Source: Oceanospirillaceae bacterium
Lineage (GTDB): Bacteria > Pseudomonadota > Gammaproteobacteria > Pseudomonadales > Balneatricaceae
Length of the DNA: 61,448 bases
Direction: 5' to 3'
NCBI GenBank assembly: GCA_003521845.1
Contig: DPHB01000062.1
Coordinates: 12,652-74,099 of the forward strand
This document shows, in pieces, positions 6,832 through 15,422 of this stretch. The notes beneath the pieces are model-generated. The model was not told where the DNA came from and made no database searches. It was given only the letters and a program-made list of their open reading frames with translations. How positions within the stretch are numbered: position 1 is the first letter of the stretch; the number at the start of each line of letters is the position of its first letter. Both the position numbers and the translations under genes were made by a program.

Positions 6832-8157
6832 ATGGCAAAGCAAGGTATGAATCCAGGTGCAAATCAAGGTGGTCTAAGTGAGCTATGGGCTCGCTTGCGC
6901 TTCGTGTTGATCGCTATTCTGGTCTATCGTATCGGGGCTCACATCCCTGTTCCAGGTATCAACCCCGACCGCCTTGCCGCTATGTTCGAGCAAAACCAAG
7001 GCACTATCTTGAGCATGTTTAACATGTTCTCTGGCGGTGCTTTGGAGCGCATGAGTATCTTGGCGTTGGGTATAATGCCCTACATTTCCGCCTCGATTAT
7101 CATGCAGCTCATGACTGTGGTAAGTCCGCAGTTGGAGCAACTGAAGAAAGAAGGTGAAGCTGGCCGACGAAAGATAAGTCAATATACCCGCTACGGCACG
7201 GTAATATTAGCGACTGTGCAGTCTTTTGCTATGGCGGTAGGTCTAGCAGGGCAAGGTATTGCCTTTAGCGCCGACCTCAGCTTTTATTTTGTTGCAGTTG
7301 TCACCTTAGTGTCGGGTGCTGTATTCCTTATGTGGCTTGGTGAACAAGTGACTGAAAAGGGAATCGGCAACGGCATCTCAATACTCATCTTTGCAGGTAT
7401 TGTAGCTGGTTTACCAGGTGCAGTCGGTCAATCGTTTGAAGCTGCCCGTCAGGGTGACTTGAACATTATCGCCCTGCTGGCTATTGCTGTACTAGCCATC
7501 GCTACCATCGCCTTTGTGGTGTTTATGGAGCGTGGTCAGCGTCGCATCACCGTTAATTATGCTAAGCGTCAGCAAGGCAATAAGGTATTCGCGGCCCAGT
7601 CCAGTCATTTGCCATTGAAGGTGAATATGGCGGGGGTTATTCCGCCTATTTTTGCATCGGCTATTCTTTTGCTGCCCGCTTCTATCGGTCAGTGGTTTGG
7701 TCAGGCAGATAACATGCAGTGGGTTCAGGACGTGTCTTTGGCGCTTGCGCCGGGCCAACCGCTGTATATTCTGTTGTTTGCAATCAGTATTGTGTTCTTC
7801 TGTTTCTTCTATACCGCTCTGGTCTTTAACCCAAAAGACGTTGCGGATAATTTAAAGAAGTCTGGAGCATTTGTGCCAGGCATTCGCCCAGGTGAACAAA
7901 CAGCGCGTTATATCGATACCGTCCTAGGTCGTTTAACGTTGTTTGGTGCGCTCTACATTACCGCGGTATCGCTAATGCCGCAGTTCTTGGTAGTCGCATG
8001 GAACGTGCCGTTTTACTTTGGTGGTACATCTTTGTTGATTGTTGTAGTTGTGGTCATGGATTTCATGTCGCAAGTACAGTCTCACTTGATGTCCAATCAA
8101 TATAGTTCCCTGATGAAAAAGTCGAATTTGAAGGGTAATGGCGGCCTAATGGGCTAG
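6832..8157 (+). CDS. secY: Protein translocase subunit SecY
   Basis: The product is 441 residues, the normal SecY length, with ten predicted membrane segments. It contains the family signature GIGNGISILIF in TM4-5 and the conserved RQQGNK and IRPGEQT cytoplasmic loops. SecY is the channel through which SecA drives secretory proteins and into which SRP delivers membrane proteins. It is embedded in the spc operon between rplO and rpmJ. Confidence 0.98.
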   Translation: MAKQGMNPGANQGGLSELWARLRFVLIAILVYRIGAHIPVPGINPDRLAAMFEQNQGTILSMFNMFSGGALERMSILALGIMPYISASIIMQLMTVVSPQLEQLKKEGEAGRRKISQYTRYGTVILATVQSFAMAVGLAGQGIAFSADLSFYFVAVVTLVSGAVFLMWLGEQVTEKGIGNGISILIFAGIVAGLPGAVGQSFEAARQGDLNIIALLAIAVLAIATIAFVVFMERGQRRITVNYAKRQQGNKVFAAQSSHLPLKVNMAGVIPPIFASAILLLPASIGQWFGQADNMQWVQDVSLALAPGQPLYILLFAISIVFFCFFYTALVFNPKDVADNLKKSGAFVPGIRPGEQTARYIDTVLGRLTLFGALYITAVSLMPQFLVVAWNVPFYFGGTSLLIVVVVVMDFMSQVQSHLMSNQYSSLMKKSNLKGNGGLMG

Positions 8158-8181
8158 ACCTTCCCGCAAAAGGAGTTCGAA

Positions 8182-8298
8182 ATGAAAGTACGTGCATCTG
8201 TTAAGAAGATTTGCCGTAACTGCAAAATCGTACGTCGCAATGGTTCTGTACGGGTTGTCTGTAAAGTAGAACCGCGTCATAAGCAACGCCAAGGCTAA
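8182..8298 (+). CDS. rpmJ: 50S ribosomal protein L36 (zinc-ribbon form)
   Basis: A 38-residue gene beginning MKVRASVKK and ending KQRQG. Cys11, Cys14, Cys27 and His33 form the zinc ribbon, so this is the C-plus form. The ATG has a strong AAGGAG site 7 nt upstream and lies 24 nt after secY. L36 is the last gene of the spc operon. Confidence 0.97.
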   Translation: MKVRASVKKICRNCKIVRRNGSVRVVCKVEPRHKQRQG

Positions 8299-8335
8299 GC
8301 TTAAGATGTTAGAAATGGCCGAAATAGTAGGTGGC

Positions 8336-8364
8336 TTGATTAAGTTCATAAAATCTACTATACT
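8336..8364 (+). promoter_or_regulatory. Promoter of the alpha operon
   Basis: TTGATT (8336-8341) and TATACT (8359-8364) are separated by 17 bp in the 134 bp gap before rpsM. Downstream, a CCCGC/GCGGG hairpin at 8400-8414 lies just before the rpsM ribosome-binding site. It is where an S4-responsive leader would be expected, although I could not build the E. coli pseudoknot by hand. Confidence 0.65.
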
Positions 8365-8432
8365 TTCGCGCCTTTCTAGGTGATGTGAATAATTTACGCC
8401 CCGCTACTGGCGGGTCGAACGGAGTGATTTGA

Positions 8433-8789
8433 ATGGCTCGTATTGCTGGCGTCAATATACCTGATAATAAGCACGCGGTTATCTCGCTGACTTATATTTT
8501 CGGTATTGGCCGTCCCACAGCTCAGCAAATCTGCGCAGACCTTGGCATCGAGGAAAGCACTAAGATTCGCGATTTGGGCGAAGAAAAATTGGATGAGATT
8601 CGTAACGTTATCGCTAAGATGAACGTTGAAGGCGACTTACGTCGTGAAATCTCCATGAACATTAAGCGACTAATGGATTTGGGTTGTTACCGTGGTCTGC
8701 GTCATCGTCGTAGCTTACCGCTACGCGGACAACGCACCAAGACTAACGCACGCACCCGTAAAGGCCCTAAAAAGCCTATCCGTAAGTAA
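8433..8789 (+). CDS. rpsM: 30S ribosomal protein S13
   Basis: The product is 118 residues. It begins MARIAGVNIPDNKH and contains the C-terminal basic LRHRRSLPLRGQRTKTNARTRKG-type tail that contacts tRNA in the P site. S13 sits in the 30S head and bridges to the large subunit. It is the first gene of the alpha operon, preceded by CGGAGTG and a plausible promoter. Confidence 0.97.
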   Translation: MARIAGVNIPDNKHAVISLTYIFGIGRPTAQQICADLGIEESTKIRDLGEEKLDEIRNVIAKMNVEGDLRREISMNIKRLMDLGCYRGLRHRRSLPLRGQRTKTNARTRKGPKKPIRK

Positions 8790-8812
8790 GCTGTTAAGTA
8801 CAGGATATCAAC

Positions 8813-9202
8813 ATGGCTAAGCCAGGTACTCGTACACGTAAAAAAGTTAAAAAGCAGGTTGCTGATGGGTTAGCCCATATTCACGCCTCTTTTAACAACA
8901 CGATTGTTACCTTGACCGATCGCCAGGGCAATACACTCAGCTGGGCAACAGCTGGTGGTTCTGGTTTCCGCGGTTCCCGCAAGAGCACTCCATTTGCAGC
9001 CCAGGTTGCAGCTGAGCGTGCTGGTAAGGCAGCGATGGAATTTGGTTTGAAGAACGTCGACGTTTTTGTTAAGGGCCCAGGTCCAGGCCGCGAATCCGCG
9101 GTACGTGCATTAAATGCATGTGGTCTGAAGGTTGCTAACATTACTGACGTTACACCAATTCCACACAATGGCTGTCGTCCACCTAAGAAACGTCGCGTAT
9201 AA
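8813..9202 (+). CDS. rpsK: 30S ribosomal protein S11
   Basis: The product is 129 residues, the usual length. It has the HIHASFNNTIVTLTDRQGN segment and the C-terminal PIPHNGCRPPKKRRV tail. S11 lies on the 30S platform near the mRNA 3' exit. The gene sits in the canonical rpsM-rpsK-rpsD-rpoA order, with short spacers on both sides. Confidence 0.97.
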   Translation: MAKPGTRTRKKVKKQVADGLAHIHASFNNTIVTLTDRQGNTLSWATAGGSGFRGSRKSTPFAAQVAAERAGKAAMEFGLKNVDVFVKGPGPGRESAVRALNACGLKVANITDVTPIPHNGCRPPKKRRV

Positions 9203-9216
9203 AGGGGTAACGACAA

Positions 9217-9837
9217 ATGGCAAGATATATAGGTCCCGTTTGTAAGCTGTCTCGACGTGAAGGAACAGATTTGTTCCTCAAGAGCGGTGTACGAGCATTA
9301 GACTCTAAGTGTAAAGCTGATACAGTTCCAGGTGTTCACGGCGCTCGCCGTGGTCGTCTGTCTGAATTCGGCACTCAGTTACGTGAAAAGCAAAAAGTTC
9401 GTCGTATGTACGGCGTGCTTGAACGTCAATTCCGTAACTACTACAAAGAAGCTGATCGTTTGAAAGGCGCTACAGGTACTAACCTGTTGTCGCTTCTTGA
9501 ATCTCGCTTGGATAACGTAGTTTACCGTATGGGCTTCGGCTCTACTCGTGCGGAAGCACGTCAGATTGTTTCTCACAAGAGCATTCTGGTAAACGGTCAG
9601 ACTGTTAACATCCCATCCTACAATGTAGCTGCTGGCGATGTTATCACTATCCGTGAGAAGGCAAAATCACAACTGCGCATCAAGAGCGCTCTAGAACTGG
9701 CCGCTCAGCGTACAGCTTGTGAGTGGGTTGACGTAGACGCTGGTAAAATGGAAGGTACTTTTAAGTCCGCTCCAGAGCGTAGTGAATTGTCTGCCGAGAT
9801 TAATGAGCAACTGATCGTTGAATTGTACTCTAAGTAA
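9217..9837 (+). CDS. rpsD: 30S ribosomal protein S4
   Basis: The product is 206 residues. The N-terminal domain includes KLSRREGTDLFLKSGVRA, and an S4 RNA-binding domain starts near residue 95 (SRLDNVVYRMGFG). Only two Cys are present near the N-terminus, so it is not the four-Cys zinc form. S4 nucleates 30S assembly and represses the alpha operon in E. coli. It lies 35 nt before rpoA. Confidence 0.97.
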   Translation: MARYIGPVCKLSRREGTDLFLKSGVRALDSKCKADTVPGVHGARRGRLSEFGTQLREKQKVRRMYGVLERQFRNYYKEADRLKGATGTNLLSLLESRLDNVVYRMGFGSTRAEARQIVSHKSILVNGQTVNIPSYNVAAGDVITIREKAKSQLRIKSALELAAQRTACEWVDVDAGKMEGTFKSAPERSELSAEINEQLIVELYSK

Positions 9838-9872
9838 TAATTGACCTCAGTGCACAACTAATAGGTGAGTCT

Positions 9873-10859
9873 ATGACTTCAACCAACGATATTTTAACTC
9901 CGCGCAACATTGAAGTGCAACGCGTGAGTGATACCCGTTCCAAGATCATCTTGGAACCTTTAGAGCGTGGCTTTGGCCACACTCTAGGTAACGCTCTACG
10001 TCGTATTTTGCTTTCTTCCATGTCTGGTGCGGCGATCGTTGACGTAGAAATTAGTGGTGTTGAGCATGAATATAGCGCCATCGAAGGTGTGCAGGAAGAC
10101 GTAATTGAAATCCTGCTTAACCTTAAAGGTGTCGCTATTACTATGCACGAAGGCAATGAAGCTGTCTTGACCCTGACAAAACAGGGTCCAGGCACTATCA
10201 CTGCTGCTGACATCCAGTTAAGCCATGATATTGAAGTGGCTAACCCTGACCACGTGATTGCGCATCTGAATGCTGATACCAAGTTCGAAATGCAGTTAAC
10301 TGTACGTTCGGGCTCTGGTTACGAGCCTGCTGACGCTCGTTTTCAAGCTGAAGATGAAACCCGTGCCATTGGCAAGCTGCAACTTGATGCCTCTTTTAGC
10401 CCTGTACGCCGTGTGGCGTATGCTGTTGAAAGTGCTCGTGTTGAACAGCGTACCAACTTGGATAAGCTGGTTATTGATTTGGAGACCAATGGTACTCTAG
10501 ATCCTGAAGAAGCAATCCGTAGCGCAGCTACAATTTTACAACGCCAAATTGCTGTATTTGTTGCTCTAGAGAACGACAATGAGCCAGAGGCGAAGGTTGA
10601 CGAGCCGGAAGTAGATCCAATTCTACTACGCCCGGTAGATGACCTTGAATTGACTGTGCGTTCGGCTAACTGTCTGAAAGCTGAGAATCTTAACTTTATT
10701 GGTGACCTGATTCAGCGCACCGAAGTTGAGTTGCTAAAGACACCGAACCTGGGTAAGAAGTCTCTAACCGAAATCAAAGACGTGCTGGCGTCCCGTGGCT
10801 TGTCCTTGGGTATGCGTCTTGAGAACTGGCCACCAGCCATTCTTAAGGGCACTCAGTAG
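9873..10859 (+). CDS. rpoA: DNA-directed RNA polymerase subunit alpha
   Basis: The product is 328 residues. The N-terminal dimerisation domain (about 1-235) includes LERGFGHTLGNALRRILLSS, the assembly motif. An acidic linker follows, then a C-terminal domain (about 250-328) with the helix-hairpin-helix TPNLGKKSLTEIKD that contacts UP elements and activators. Its place between rpsD and rplQ is canonical. Confidence 0.98.
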   Translation: MTSTNDILTPRNIEVQRVSDTRSKIILEPLERGFGHTLGNALRRILLSSMSGAAIVDVEISGVEHEYSAIEGVQEDVIEILLNLKGVAITMHEGNEAVLTLTKQGPGTITAADIQLSHDIEVANPDHVIAHLNADTKFEMQLTVRSGSGYEPADARFQAEDETRAIGKLQLDASFSPVRRVAYAVESARVEQRTNLDKLVIDLETNGTLDPEEAIRSAATILQRQIAVFVALENDNEPEAKVDEPEVDPILLRPVDDLELTVRSANCLKAENLNFIGDLIQRTEVELLKTPNLGKKSLTEIKDVLASRGLSLGMRLENWPPAILKGTQ

Positions 10860-10905
10860 TCTTAACCGGATAATACATCAAACATAGTTTGATAAGGAAA
10901 ATACA

Positions 10906-11280
10906 ATGCGTCATCGTAAAAGTGGTCGTCATTTAAATCGTACTAGTTCACACCGCAAGGCCATGTTCAAGAACATGTCTTGCTCTTTGTTCGAGCACGA
11001 ATTGATTAAAACCACCGTACCTAAAGCTAAAGAATTGCGTCGTGTGGCAGAGCCACTGATCACTTTAGCTAAGGAAGATAGCGTTGCCAACCGTCGACTG
11101 GCTTTTGATCGCACTCGCAGCAAAGAAGCCGTTGGCAAGTTGTTCAACGACCTGGGTCCACGTTATGCTAACCGTCCTGGCGGTTACATCCGTATCATGA
11201 AGTGCGGTTTCCGCCCTGGTGATAACGCCCCTATGGCTTACGTAGAACTAGTTGATCGTCCAACTACTTCTGAAGAGTAA
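10906..11280 (+). CDS. rplQ: 50S ribosomal protein L17
   Basis: The product is 124 residues. It opens MRHRKSGRHLNRTSSHRKA and includes RYANRPGGYIRI-type sequence near the end. L17 lies near the exit tunnel. It is the final gene of the alpha operon and is followed 13 nt later by a strong intrinsic terminator. The start is preceded by TAAGGAAA. Confidence 0.97.
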   Translation: MRHRKSGRHLNRTSSHRKAMFKNMSCSLFEHELIKTTVPKAKELRRVAEPLITLAKEDSVANRRLAFDRTRSKEAVGKLFNDLGPRYANRPGGYIRIMKCGFRPGDNAPMAYVELVDRPTTSEE

Positions 11281-11293
11281 GTTATAAAATCTT

Positions 11294-11324
11294 AAAAAGC
11301 CCGTCCATGTGACGGGCTTTTTTG
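11294..11324 (+). terminator. Rho-independent terminator of the alpha operon
   Basis: AGCCCGTC and GACGGGCT form an 8 bp GC-rich stem around a CATGT loop, flanked by A and T runs. It is placed immediately after rplQ and ends the ribosomal protein cluster. Confidence 0.9.
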
Positions 11325-11441
11325 TGTCTAAATTTCGTTGAATCTAGTCGCTGTCAAGATCTTGTTACAATTCTAATTTGCTGTATTCTTAATACTAAAG
11401 TTTTAGCCTAATTTTTTCGCAAATATTTAGTGGTGTAACAA

Positions 11442-14423
11442 ATGCGCTTTCAAACTGTTAAAGCTAAGCTAATTATTGGCTTTGGTGTCATTCTGGTGCT
11501 CAGTTCAATTGCTGGTTTTGTTAGCTTGTCTAGCATGTCAGAAATGAATGATAGGGCAAAAAGCCTAGTGCATGATTCTGTCGCCCAGGTCAGTTTGGCG
11601 CAAACTGCGAAACAATTACTGTCTAGTATTTTAGAAACCGAAAAAAAGGTATTGCTGGTCAATGATGATGGGGCAAAGCAAGCATTGGTTGTCAATCTTA
11701 AGGGCGATGTTGCAGCTTTAGATAGCGTTCTATTTGAATTAAAGGTTAAGGAAGGTCTAGTTAATGAAGCGCCAGCACAAGAAGGCTTAACAGATACTGC
11801 CCAGCTCGCGGGGACAGACGTACAGGCAGTCGATGAACAGGCTAAGCAAGGCAGTGAGTTGCCAAGGGCTGACAATATACCCTTGGCTGGGGGCGAGCAG
11901 GCGCAACTGCATCCCCATGGGTTGGCGGCGCAAGAGCTGACGCAATTAAGTCAGGTATGGCAGGATTACAAAGTCCTCAACCAGCAGGTGTTGGCTTACA
12001 GTGAGCTTAACTCCAACGTTAAGGCGCAGGCGTTGTCTAGGGACGGTTCTAGACGGGCCTATGACGCTTTACAGGTGATCTTAACGGAAGAGATTTCTCT
12101 GGCTGATGAAAAACGCACCCTATCAAGCGCTGACCTAGTGCAGGCCCAAAGCAATTTAAAGTTGGCCTTGGGTGTCAACGCGGCCTTTACCGATATGGCC
12201 ATAAAGGTCCGGGATTATCTTGCCAACGGCAAGGGGTCTTGGAAACGTCTCAAAAGTGACTTGAAGCGTTTGGATAAAAAGGTTCAGAATGTGGCCAAAT
12301 CTGAAGCCAATATGAAGATGTTCGTCAACGCGATAGTGAAAATTTGGTCTGACACCTACGCCGTCGCCCAGATTGCCACGGATGGGGATGTTTTTTTACT
12401 GGCCTATTTACCGAAGTTGGACAAGTTAACAAAAATCTCTCGTCAGCTGGCTAATAGCAACGCCGGCTCGGTGGCCAGTGGTAACTCTGCCAAAGTGCAA
12501 TCAGACGAGCGCTTGCTTATAATTAATCGCATACGTCGAAATTTAATGGAAGCACAGCTTAACGAACGTGCCCTAGTGGCAAGCCAAGCGGTATTTGAAA
12601 TGCAATTGGCTGTGGAAAACGTTGATGTGATTGAGCTAGATGTGCGCGACGACTTGGATATATTGAAAACCTTGATTAGTTTTACCGTGGTGCAGGCGAT
12701 AGACGAAGCCCTTGCTGATTATCTAGATGTGTTCTATCAAGTTGCCGAAATTAATATGGAAAATGGCAATGTCAATGCCTTCAATCTAGTGCAAACTGAA
12801 GGCGAGCAAATTGCTGCCCAAGCCATGCTCATAATGGACCGACTTATCGAAGTTGAAACACTGGCCATGCAAGAGCAGGTGGCGTCTTCAGAGCAAGCTT
12901 ATAGTAATGGCCGTTTATTCGTAGTGGCGCTGCTAGTGGGTTCATTGATGATAGGCGTGGTGTTGGCGATTTCCTTGGTGCGTAGCCTTAATACTGGCTT
13001 GTCTAGACTTGTGGGCACAGCGAAACGCGTACAGACCACAGGTGACTTTACTTTGCGTACTAAGTTACAGCGAAGTGACGAACTGGGGCAGGTTGGTGAT
13101 GCCTTTGATAGCTTATTGGGTGAATTGCAGTCTGCCATTGATGCAGCAAACAAAGTGCTTGCCGCGGTGGCTAAAGGTGACTTCAATGAGCGTATTAAGG
13201 TGGATTTCAAAGGTGACCTTGGTACCCTAAAGAGTGGTGTAAATAGCTCCGCCGAAAGCGTTAATTACACTATGCACGCGTTACAAGATGTGATGGGAGC
13301 ATTGGCACGTTTTGATTTCTCTGCTCGCGTTAGCGACCAGGTAAGTGGCGAATTGAAAGTGCAGGTTGATTCTAGTATGGCCGCAATGCAGTTGGCGGTT
13401 GCGGAAATTCAACAAGTGATGCGGCAAGTGTCCGAAGGGCGTTTCGAAAGTCGTATAGAGAGTGACCTCAGTGGCGAAATGGGTGAGCTTAAGCACAGCA
13501 TTAATGTATCTTTGGATCAGCTACAAACAGCTATTAACGAAACTTCTAGTGCTATGGGCTACCAGGCAGAGGGTGACCTATCGACACGTATGGAAGGTGA
13601 ATATCAAGGTACTCTAGCCGACTTAAAGGCCTCCTTTAATAATTCCTCCGCCAATCTGGGTTCTACCCTTAGCATGGTTTCTGAAACCAGCAGTAGTGTC
13701 GCTGAAATGGCGAATAAAATGGCCAGCGCCAGCGATGATATATCGGATCGTATTCAGGCTCAGGCATCGTCTTTGGAACAAACCGCTGCGAGCATGGAAG
13801 AGTTAACCTCTACTGTGGTGGAAAACGCCGAGCATGCCGAGCAAGCGCAGGCACTAACCCAAACAGCGGTAAATACCTCGCAAGAGACCAACGCTATCGT
13901 CACCCAGGCGGTCGCCGCTATGGATCAAATTAGCCAGTCAAGCCAGCAGATGGCTGATATTATTGAACTGATTGATTCAATCGCCTTCCAAACTAACTTG
14001 CTTGCACTCAACGCCTCCGTAGAAGCTGCCCGAGCAGGCGAGCAAGGTCGGGGCTTTGCTGTAGTAGCTGGCGAAGTACGGATTTTGTCCCAAAAGACTG
14101 CAGATGCATCGAAGGATATCAAAGAGCTCATTGAGGTTAATATCGAGCGTATTCAGCGTGGTAGTAATTTTGTTGGTCAGTCAGGTGAAGCCATGCAAGA
14201 AATCAACCGCGCTATGGAAGAAGTGGCTGACTTTGTGCAGAGTATTGCCCGTGCAAGTGTTGAGCAGCGAACTAGCATCCAGCAAGTATCTGAAGCCGTA
14301 AATAGTATGGATAATTTAACCCAACAAAATGCAGTAAGCGTGGACCAGGCGGCGGATACCAGTAAGATGCTTAACACCGAAGCCAAAGACCTACAGCAGC
14401 AGGTGGGCCAATTTAAGATATAA
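11442..14423 (+). CDS. Large methyl-accepting chemotaxis protein with about five HAMP repeats
   Basis: A 993-residue transmembrane chemoreceptor. TM1 spans about residues 9-31. A large helical periplasmic region of about 455 residues follows, with an acidic, Gln/Pro-containing insert near 118-155. TM2 spans about 490-512. After TM2, HAMP-like units begin near 513, 572, 617, 659 and 704, spaced roughly 45 residues, each later one with a G-D/R-F pattern. The signalling hairpin tip (NLLALNASVEAARAGEQGRG) lies near 849-880. It would pass ligand signals to CheA through CheW. No C-terminal CheR/CheB-binding pentapeptide is seen; the protein ends QFKI. Its ligand is unknown. No che genes are nearby. 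Confidence 0.9.
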   Translation: MRFQTVKAKLIIGFGVILVLSSIAGFVSLSSMSEMNDRAKSLVHDSVAQVSLAQTAKQLLSSILETEKKVLLVNDDGAKQALVVNLKGDVAALDSVLFELKVKEGLVNEAPAQEGLTDTAQLAGTDVQAVDEQAKQGSELPRADNIPLAGGEQAQLHPHGLAAQELTQLSQVWQDYKVLNQQVLAYSELNSNVKAQALSRDGSRRAYDALQVILTEEISLADEKRTLSSADLVQAQSNLKLALGVNAAFTDMAIKVRDYLANGKGSWKRLKSDLKRLDKKVQNVAKSEANMKMFVNAIVKIWSDTYAVAQIATDGDVFLLAYLPKLDKLTKISRQLANSNAGSVASGNSAKVQSDERLLIINRIRRNLMEAQLNERALVASQAVFEMQLAVENVDVIELDVRDDLDILKTLISFTVVQAIDEALADYLDVFYQVAEINMENGNVNAFNLVQTEGEQIAAQAMLIMDRLIEVETLAMQEQVASSEQAYSNGRLFVVALLVGSLMIGVVLAISLVRSLNTGLSRLVGTAKRVQTTGDFTLRTKLQRSDELGQVGDAFDSLLGELQSAIDAANKVLAAVAKGDFNERIKVDFKGDLGTLKSGVNSSAESVNYTMHALQDVMGALARFDFSARVSDQVSGELKVQVDSSMAAMQLAVAEIQQVMRQVSEGRFESRIESDLSGEMGELKHSINVSLDQLQTAINETSSAMGYQAEGDLSTRMEGEYQGTLADLKASFNNSSANLGSTLSMVSETSSSVAEMANKMASASDDISDRIQAQASSLEQTAASMEELTSTVVENAEHAEQAQALTQTAVNTSQETNAIVTQAVAAMDQISQSSQQMADIIELIDSIAFQTNLLALNASVEAARAGEQGRGFAVVAGEVRILSQKTADASKDIKELIEVNIERIQRGSNFVGQSGEAMQEINRAMEEVADFVQSIARASVEQRTSIQQVSEAVNSMDNLTQQNAVSVDQAADTSKMLNTEAKDLQQQVGQFKI

Positions 14424-14425
14424 TC

Positions 14426-14443
14426 GGGGTCAGTCCTGACCCC
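14426..14443. repeat. GGGGTCAG-type palindrome, copy 1
   Basis: GGGGTCAG and CTGACCCC form a perfect 18 bp inverted repeat. It lies 2 nt after the chemoreceptor stop and 22 nt from the end of the convergent outer-membrane protein gene. It resembles palindromes at 15384, 27867 and 61338 and may act as a bidirectional 3' end structure. Confidence 0.7.
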
Positions 14444-14465
14444 ACAAATGCTTACGCTCATATAA

Positions 14466-15290
14466 CTAGAAGCGTTTTCCAAGGTATATATGTTGGTAAT
14501 TGTACCACTCGTCGCCTTCTTTTTGGATTCGGGTAGCGATGCCAACATTGATAGAGTTGTCAAAGAAGTAGTTGGCACCCACTTTTGCATAAGTTCTGTC
14601 ATCAGCGGATGAGAAATCAACGGCTGTAATCTCACCATAGATGCCAAAATCGTGGTTGGGGAAGTAGCTAGTATTTAGCGTGTAGCTGTTGCCATTATAA
14701 CCGTCGTCGTCATTTATAAAGTCATTTATTGTCGCTCTCACTGCAATATATGATTCGTCTTCTAAACGGTAAAGATGCCCCGCGGTCATATATAGATTGT
14801 CAAAAGACTCATCCTTATTATCAGTTTCTCTGTAGTTGCCCAGCTCTATATAACTATCATCGTTTAAAAAATAACCAGCGGTTAAGCCGTTGCCCGTTGC
14901 GACGGTACTATCGTCATTTTTGTAGTTGATAGACTCAGACATGGTAAAGGCTTCAATATAAAGGTTGTTTTCAAACACCCAGGTTAATTCGGCGCTAGGG
15001 CTGAGTATATTATTCCGTGAATCACCCGCTGGCAGATTGGTATAATCATAGTCTAACCTGATGCTTGAAGATTTATTGAGTAATGGCGCGAGAGTTTTGG
15101 GGCCCAAGGTCTGATTAACTGGTTTGAAGTAGTAGGCAAATACCGCATTGGCAGTAGCAGAGTATGAGTTGTTATCGGCTAAGCCAAGGTATGCAGCATA
15201 TTGATATTCTTCTGCATGGCTAGTAGTAACGGAGAGGCTCAGGGCCAGCCCGGTTGTGTAAGGTAATATTGCTTTGAATGAGCTATTCAT
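14466..15290 (-). CDS. Putative outer-membrane beta-barrel (porin-like) protein
   Basis: A 274-residue protein with a clear signal peptide: a basic start, a hydrophobic core (LALSLSV) and probable cleavage after SHA, near residue 26. The mature part is rich in alternating aromatic/polar strands (SIRLDYDYTNL, SYIELGNYRE, YAKVGANYFFD) and many Asp/Asn turns. It ends in GKRF, a terminal Phe as recognised by the BAM machinery. This supports an outer-membrane barrel of about 10-12 strands. I do not recognise a named family; it resembles small putative porins. GGGG-type palindromes lie at both ends of the gene. Confidence 0.7.
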   Translation of the reverse strand: MNSSFKAILPYTTGLALSLSVTTSHAEEYQYAAYLGLADNNSYSATANAVFAYYFKPVNQTLGPKTLAPLLNKSSSIRLDYDYTNLPAGDSRNNILSPSAELTWVFENNLYIEAFTMSESINYKNDDSTVATGNGLTAGYFLNDDSYIELGNYRETDNKDESFDNLYMTAGHLYRLEDESYIAVRATINDFINDDDGYNGNSYTLNTSYFPNHDFGIYGEITAVDFSSADDRTYAKVGANYFFDNSINVGIATRIQKEGDEWYNYQHIYLGKRF

Positions 15291-15383
15291 GAAAGTCCTT
15301 TTAATCGCTAGTTGGCATAATTGCCATACTAAGTTTAGACAAGGATTTTCAATTTGCTGAGGGCGCTTAATATAAATGAAAAA

Positions 15384-15410
15384 TGGGGGCAGGCCTCTGG
15401 CCTGCCCCCA
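15384..15410. repeat. GGGG-type palindrome, copy 2 (uvrA 3' end)
   Basis: A perfect inverted repeat of 12 bp arms (TGGGGGCAGGCC and its complement) around a TCT loop. It lies 12 nt beyond the uvrA stop on the minus strand. On the minus strand it has no long T run, so it is not a textbook terminator. Its sequence relates it to the copies at 14426 and 27867. Confidence 0.75.
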
Positions 15411-15422
15411 TATATATCAACG

